This document shows, one piece after another, positions 57,540 through 64,000 of a DNA stretch of 64,000 nucleotides. This DNA is from Homalodisca vitripennis. Taxonomy: Eukaryota; Arthropoda; Insecta; Hemiptera; Cicadellidae. The notes beneath the pieces are model-generated. The model saw only the letters and a list, made by a program, of their open reading frames with translations. It made no database searches and had not been told where the DNA came from. Location: positions 1 through 64,000 of the forward strand of contig NW_025777445.1 in assembly GCF_021130785.1 (NCBI RefSeq), in the 5' to 3' direction. The first letter of the stretch is position 1. Each line of letters opens with the position of its first letter. The translations under genes and the position numbers were made by a program.

Positions 57540-59280
57540 CGCAGTTATAACTATTACTTTGGCTTTGGTGTCGCGTTCATGATTTGTTATTGTAGTATAT
57601 GTCATTTTGGTAATCTCTTTGTATCAGTTTAAGGGATATTATTAAAAGAATTATAAATATAAATAACAAGAGCTTCTAAGAGAAATTTCTCTTAGTTTGT
57701 CACAATTATAACTAACCGTTAGACACCAATAACAGTTAAGTCACCTTCAGACAACTGTATTTTATAACTAAACTAAATTTATGTACAGCATTATTTACGT
57801 GGAGTTTTATATACGCTTACCGAACGCTAAATTTGACAGTTGGGCTAATTTATGTATACCTACTATAAATATGATTTATGAAAATTATAATTTTTAACCC
57901 TTTTATACTCTTCCACTTGGACTCCCACAGAAACTGTATCAAAGATTTTTTTCTCTCTTACAAGAAAGTCCTTAATCCCTTTTAAAGAAAATGCAGGATT
58001 CCGTGATAATACAATATATATTGCCATCTTATAACTGTTATAAGATAATTTATTGACTTCTCTGTGAATTCCTTATACTCGTATGATACTCCAAGGTAAT
58101 AAACGTTGGTCTTCCTCAGAAGCACTTATATAGCCTGAAACAAATGTGTACAAATGTATTTAATTTTACGCGTCTTATTCTGCTCTAAAAAAACATTTAT
58201 TCAATGTATTCCATCAACATTATCTTTTTTAGGACAAAAAGTATACAACTTCTGTTGGTAGTATTATCACTCAACTTACATGCAATAAGCTACATACTCG
58301 TACATTGGATCATTTAGCCATGCTTTAAATTGACTTTTGCATAATACATAGTCAAAAAAGACCATGCAAACCCCAAGACTATAATTAATAGAACACTCAA
58401 ACATAGTTTTAACGGCTGATTTCAACCAGTCCTTGTAGAGATGGCTGCTCATTCTAATTTTGGTTTTTGTGCTAGAATCCATTATAATAATGGGTTAATA
58501 CTTAGGTAATATAGCTTGTATTAATGTATTATTGTACCTATATGTGTATCTAGAATTATTTTCTATTTAAAACAATGTTTCCCTAATTCTATTAGTAGTT
58601 TACAATGGAATAAGTTTAAATTAAAAAGGTTATCTCAGGTTTTTGTTATAAACATTCAATTATTAGAACACAGCAATATCTAAGCAATTAAATTTAAAAT
58701 TTAAGTAATGAAACTATAAGCGTGCCAACCTTATTCTGTTGAAAACTTTAAAAACTACACAAAATAAACTTAATAAAAAATCGCAAATTCTAATTAGTCG
58801 TGCAGCCATAAAAGCACACCCGTGCATGTGTTGTGTGTACGCTTAGACTAAAGTGGAACCATCAACAATATCGGGCAACAAGAATATTAAAATCACATTT
58901 TAAAATATATATTTATTTTATAATTTTCGTTCTAGGGAATAATACTTTCCTTTTTACAAACCAACGCCACACTTTGAGATCTTTAATTCCTTCAGACCAT
59001 GAAAACAAGGATATCAAAATAATTCGATACATTTAAATTTATATACTTTTAGAGATTTAAATTTTTTGACGTACCGGTACTAAAATTTGTTATTATTTTC
59101 GAACACTAAAAATAAGTAGTTACAATGATTTGAAGTCTAATTTAGCACCCGAACTCTCCAGTCATCTATATTTGTTTTGCGATGAAGCCCAAATACATGT
59201 ATCCGCTTATAAAATATCCAATTCATTACAATTTGTTTTATTTTCTTTTTAACATTTTAAAGTAGGTAAAAACTTTATAT
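57540..59280 (+). repeat. Paralogous block (partner 34850-36675)
   Basis: This copy lacks the Helitron, so it shows the empty-site-like sequence (GTAGGTAAAAACTTTATATT near 59264, against AACAAGTAAAAATATAGTAG in the partner). The minus-strand frame at 58276-58482 is preserved in both copies without indels but matches no known protein. Confidence 0.6.
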
Positions 59281-60234
59281 TCATACAATAAATGTAATGG
59301 ACATATAAAAGCTATGTCCAGCAAAGACAAATTTTACCAAAATGTATTTATATTTTCCTAAATGTAATTAAATTATTGTAATTCACATTGAACTTTATTA
59401 TTGTAAGTAAGAAATTTAAATTATAAAATGTATTTTCAATAACGAGAGACTTATGCCAGTAGTTTAGGCAATAAGTATATTTTAGTTTTTACTGTGTTCT
59501 AAGAAATACTCATAAAATAAACAAACTAAATATTTTAAAAATCTACAAATGCATTACTCGCCCGTATACAATCAGTACCGGATATTTTGCATACTAAATA
59601 AACTGCCCGTTTCCTTTATTTTTGGAAATAAAACAAAGGAATTTAAATGTTTCATACCATCATGTAAATTAGTAAATATTTCATCTTCATAGTTGTATAA
59701 TGTAAGGTATTAATGTAGTGCGCTAATAAACATACATGATGTAATGCCTTAACTAGATTGTCCTAATTCTACATCGAAGTATTATACTCACTTGTGGTTT
59801 TTTTTCCTAAACTATTGTAAGAAGTTTATTGGTAGTGTTTGATATTAAAACAAATTACATTCTCATACAATGAGCCTTTGTCACCTGATAGGCTTACATA
59901 ATGAGTAATAAGCCCTCCCATGTCTCAGTTTTAATTTATTACTTTTAAGTATTATGATCATCAACAAAATCTTCTAAAAATTCGCCTTTTAATATATGTA
60001 TATATTTATATATGATAAGTGATGTGATTTGTTATAAATTTTTTTTTAATTTGAAAGAAGGTTAATGAAATCTAATTATTAGGGATATTATAAAATTTTC
60101 TGTTGAATATTGTCTCTGAATATTGTTTCCAATCACTGATAATGCAGAACATACATCATTTTTGGAGGCAGGGAACAATCCTATTATAACTTTTATTATT
60201 GTGTTATATTAAACAGTTTGCTTATTTGGAATAA
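59281..60234. other. AT-rich spacer, no gene
   Basis: No coding sequence or named repeat is recognised. Confidence 0.4.
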
Positions 60235-60800
60235 CACGAAATCGGTTTAATGTTAGTACTAGTCGTGACGTCACCAATATAAGGAAAGCAGATCAGAAAC
60301 ACGCAACCGGATACATAACATATTATTTAATATCCATGGAAACAACGTAGGATACATAATTGAATGTTCTTAATTAATCATTTGAAAGTGAAATGAAGCA
60401 AATTTTCAAACTTCGTCCAAGTCACAACTGGAAGTTTCGCCAAGAACACGATGTGATAGGCAGAAGCACGACCAGGACCAGGACCAGGACTTAATGGATG
60501 AGGTACTTTCACTATTTAGAAATCTCGGTTTAAGCTCTCCCTATTACTTGTCATCCAAAGCAGTTTACGTCATAGTTTTAACGAATATTTATCACAGCAC
60601 AAAGCACCAGAACAGTAAAGTGTAAATATAAAAATATTAAACCGTTATTTTTCTTGAGTTTATATTATAGTTGTAGGATTCTATGGTACGTTTTGTATAG
60701 AACTGCTAATTTGTGTTTTTTACTTTATTTCATCCTCTCTGTACCCGAAACATAGGGGCAAGCGGTGTACAATCATTTCTGATTTGAAATCAGGTAGTTT
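60235..60800 (+). repeat. Family F unit with core copy 11
   Basis: It carries TTAATGTTAGTACTAG, a perfect TCGTGACGTCA (60263-60273), TTTAATATCCATGGAAACAA, CAAATTTTCAAACTTCGTCC, a core ACCAGGACCAGGACCAGGAC (60471-60490), AAAGCAGTTTACGTCATAGT (c), and a d-module near 60738 (CTCTGTACCCGAAACATAGG). It is very close in structure to the 10020 unit 50 kb away. Confidence 0.68.
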
Positions 60801-61359
60801 AATTTGAAATATTACTTTTAGTTAGTCATGTGTACTACAAAACAGATAACGAAATACATGTTATTGGATTATATACTAATATGAGTACCTACCATATAAT
60901 TATTTGAATAACACACTATATTAAAGATTTCTTCCTTTCTTAGATTATGTGTCAATATATTACTGTAAGACTCCTTAGCCTAGAATCTTCTTTATCGATA
61001 ACGTTACTGGTATTGCTAATTTGTCTATTTACTAAAAAACTTGGATTTTTCAGATTGTTGATTTTAAGTCCCTAATTTACGAGGTATACAAACCAGTGCA
61101 CTTTTAAACTTCTCTCAGAATTATTACAGGCCATATTGCACAAATAAAATTATATTAAAATTTGACTTCCAATGTTTAAAGATTATTCATTGCACAAAAT
61201 CTCCTATATAACATTTCTTAATGATGGAAACAGTACATAGTATAGGTGAATTACTGGGAAAGTTTATAGTATGTACGAAAGTAAAATTAATTTCGCGTTT
61301 ATAACATCCATAAATATTGACATGTATTTAATGCATAACATTTCATTGAACATAAAATG
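60801..61359. other. AT-rich spacer, no gene
   Basis: No feature is recognised; it is probably a decayed F tail. Confidence 0.35.
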
Positions 61360-62690
61360 ATAACATGTACTTAATGTTAGTAATAATCATGACGGGAACA
61401 AGCAAGTAAAGGCAAAAGGCAAAACAAAAAAGAAACAGGTGAAATATACAGACCAGTGTACGTATTAATATTTTTTATCCATCGAAAAAACAAAGGATAG
61501 GTATCACAAAGCTTTAGATGAATACAAATCGTTAACTTGTTTTATTTACACAATTCGTTAAACTTGGACCACGTGAGGTTGCAGAAACGCGACCAGAAAC
61601 AAGTGCAATGGCCAAAAGCTTGATAAAGGCCAGGACTTTATTAATTGTTCAGTTTAATGTTCAAAGACGTTAGGACGTGGAAAATCTACACCAGAAGTAC
61701 TATGGCGAAGACAAGGATCGAGACAAGGATTTATGGACGACTTACTTAATTATTTACAATTCAAAGATTTTCTCTAACTATTATTTTTACCCAATGCTTT
61801 ATACATTTTAGTCTTGTGATTATAAATTAAAGAAAAAAATAGTGAAACAATTCCTATGTTATTATAACACATTTTCAGTGAAGAGGATTTTAATTTTAAG
61901 GACTTTTGCAATGAATTTATTTTCTTGTTTAGTGATACTTAAGTTGATTAACATATAATTATGTTTCATGCGTCAGCAGAAAAAATTTGTTATTTATGGT
62001 TTTAAATCCCTTCAGTACTATAAATGTACAGAAAGAATCAGTCTACAATTACATATTCACCAAATCCAAATGTTTTATTGTCCATTCTCACATAGTTTAT
62101 AACAAATGAAAAGAGTACTAGGAGAATTATTTACTTCAATTTGACTTAGACACATTTTTCAGGCATTATATAGTAGTGTAAAAACTTTTAAAAATTGAAA
62201 ACTAGTGAATTTTAGCTGATCTTGGATTAAAACTCAAAACGTATTGCGTTAATTTGTTTAAACTCAATCATTTCTAAAAACGTTGTTGTTCAGATTTGAG
62301 GAGAATTATAGTCTACATCTTTTACTTTATTCAATTAGTTTATGAGATTACCACCAGAGCTTTCTTTTACTTTACAAGAGATTATAACTTGCCGATTGTG
62401 ATGATACAGTTATAGAAACAACTCCTTAGATTCCTTTGTCACCTATACATGGTTCACTTACACTATTAATAAAAATTTTACTCTGAAAAAAAGGAAAAAA
62501 TGCTATATTTGAAAATAATGCCCACTCCTAGTTGTTATGACATTTTCCCCTATTAAAAAACGAGTAATAAATGCTAGTAAAGATTGCTATTCAATATTTC
62601 TGGTGTTATTGATTAAGCCCATGACGTAGTTATGCTATAAACTTTATTTCTTACGGAAATATTTAAAATAAAGAATGTAAATTTCCAACT
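61360..62690 (+). repeat. Family F unit with core copy 12 (double-core subtype)
   Basis: It contains ATCATGACGGGAACAAGCAA, TATCCATCGAAAAAACAAAG, a first core (GAAACAAGTGCAATGGCCAA, AAGCTTGATAAAGGCCAGGA), a second core (GAAGTACTATGGCGAAGACA, AGGATCGAGACAAGGA), an e-module at 62012-62050, ATTACCACCAGAGCTTTCTT (about 62347), and a tail matching 2315-2420. It is the cleanest relative of the 32330-34450 unit, but with one e-module instead of three. Confidence 0.65.
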
Positions 62691-64000
62691 GGATTTTTTA
62701 AGAAACTCTAACATTTCCGGTTGGAAACTGAGGTAAATATATAGTCATCACTCTACTTCACAGACATATCAGTTCCTCACTAACTGGAACATTGTGATGG
62801 TCAATATATATGAGAAACGACTCGACAATCATGCAGATAAAGTAACTCGCACGATGACTTAAAATTTATATTAGCTCTAAGTTCAAATTTAAGTTTTGTA
62901 TTGTATTAAAATAGTTATTAGTAGACGTAATAAACTGGCTCCTTAGAAATTTATTGGGTTATTAGAAAATATTTGTTAAAGTATTTGTCTTAAAATTAAA
63001 TTCAGAGCTTAGGTTAATATTATAGGTGATGTCTGTGTTAATTAAAAATAAAAGTTATCACAAAACCCATTTTTTGAGATTGTACCCTTAATTCCACTAT
63101 TTAAATTAATTTATAAAGATAGTAGTTAACGTCATGTTCAGCTCTGCGTCCTTATATTGTCACATTATATTCCACTTAAGTTAGTTCTGTTATATTTTTA
63201 AAACTTTAGTAATATGCTGAGCTTTAGCGAAACTCATCACTCGTGAGGCTTGAAATATTTTAATTTTGTCTGTCTGTCAGTTCGCACGATATTCCGAAAA
63301 CGAACTGACTTTAGATTTCAACATATGCATGAAGGTTAATTTATATTTTTGATAAACACTGTGTTTGATATTAGTATGTGTTAACCGATCGGATTTGGAT
63401 GAGCTTCAGCGAATATTTTTGCATAGTTCTTATAGGTAACCATGAATGAAACGAGAAAATATTAAAGAAATAAATATGTAAAAAATTGAGTACTATTATG
63501 TAAGATTTTAACAAGTTACATTTTTATTCGCAGTTTAAAAATAATTTATAATATATTGCAGCCAATTTTAAACGTTAGTGACAATATTGAACTTTATCGC
63601 ACTCTCGCCTTTCACTTGCTTACCAGAAAACTGGTATAAAACTTTGAATTAAATTTCTACATAAAGAAAAATGAGTTATACGTGATGGTGCATGTCCGAT
63701 CTCGGAATAAGGCTGAGTGTCATAAAACTGATTCGTTATTATTTTCATTTCAAATAATACATATTTTCGCAAGTCTATTACTCGTTACTGGTTAGCTTAA
63801 GTTTTATCTAACGTTCTTGTAACTAATCTTTTAATACTTGCAACTAATACACTTTTCTGTCTGACTAATAATCACCTGAGTAGGTTATGTTTAAGTGTTT
63901 ACGTGTAATAATTTATATAACTGTGAACAGGTTAGCAAATAAACATTATTTTAAACCATATTGTTTCGTACTTCTCTTTGTACACAAAACAAATATCAGT
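62691..64000. other. AT-rich end of window, no gene
   Basis: No coding sequence is seen. A possible dispersed repeat at 63220-63450 (TTTGTCTGTCTGTCAGTTCG; GATCGGATTTGGATGAG) matches 12130-12420 in part. Confidence 0.4.

Overview
The window looks like AT-rich, gene-poor nuclear DNA of an arthropod, most likely an insect. The evidence is the transposon mix: Jockey-superfamily LINEs, mariner, piggyBac-type and Helitron elements, a Ty3/gypsy fragment and a tRNA-derived SINE. There are no dense open frames, operons or bacterial signals. The species cannot be named from the sequence. I recognised no intact host gene, rRNA, tRNA or CRISPR array; every recognisable protein is a decayed transposon protein.

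Most of the background between the named transposons is made of one old repeat family, called family F here. Its modules recur in the same order and almost always on the plus strand. They are (a) a stretch near TCCATGGAAACAA, (b) a core rich in CAGGAC, (c) a stretch like AGAAATCACAATTTCT followed by AAAGCAGTTTACAT, (d/e) a GTACTCTAAGTGTACAGAAAG block, and (f-h) an ACCAGAGCTCTCTTCCAC block with AT-rich tails. Cores occur near 7.2, 10.3, 13.9, 16.7, 19.9, 27.4, 32.9, 45.5, 47.4, 57.0, 60.5 and 61.6 kb. One segment, at 39.93-40.26 kb, is inverted. Long collinear paralogous pairs support a macrosatellite-like array: 1-2045 with 20012-22410, 4050-5900 with 43912-45150, 26690-27560 with 56280-57080, and 34850-36675 with 57540-59280. 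The array has been broken up by insertions and point decay.

Insertions from left to right are: a foldback element (2728-3421, partial copies at 17985-18490 and 31967-32312); a Jockey reverse transcriptase scrap (3885-4050, minus); a decayed LINE reverse transcriptase (8645-9300); SINE copies (about 681, 17590, 20640 and 30296); a gypsy integrase tail (23195-23462); Helitron copy A (23786-25880); a LINE with a zinc-knuckle ORF1 (27915-29318); a piggyBac-type element (30794-31885); Helitron copy B (36679-39040); a mariner (39067-39710); a GC-rich Jockey element with ORF1 and ORF2 (40262-43909); and another LINE reverse transcriptase scrap (48324-48625).

The most interesting structures are the direct-repeat array; the Helitron 3' minisatellite, in which each ~52-bp unit carries a hairpin and a CTAG-type terminus; and three independent local tandem expansions (173 bp x3, 174 bp x4, ~413 bp x3). 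Boundaries marked as approximate were judged by eye.
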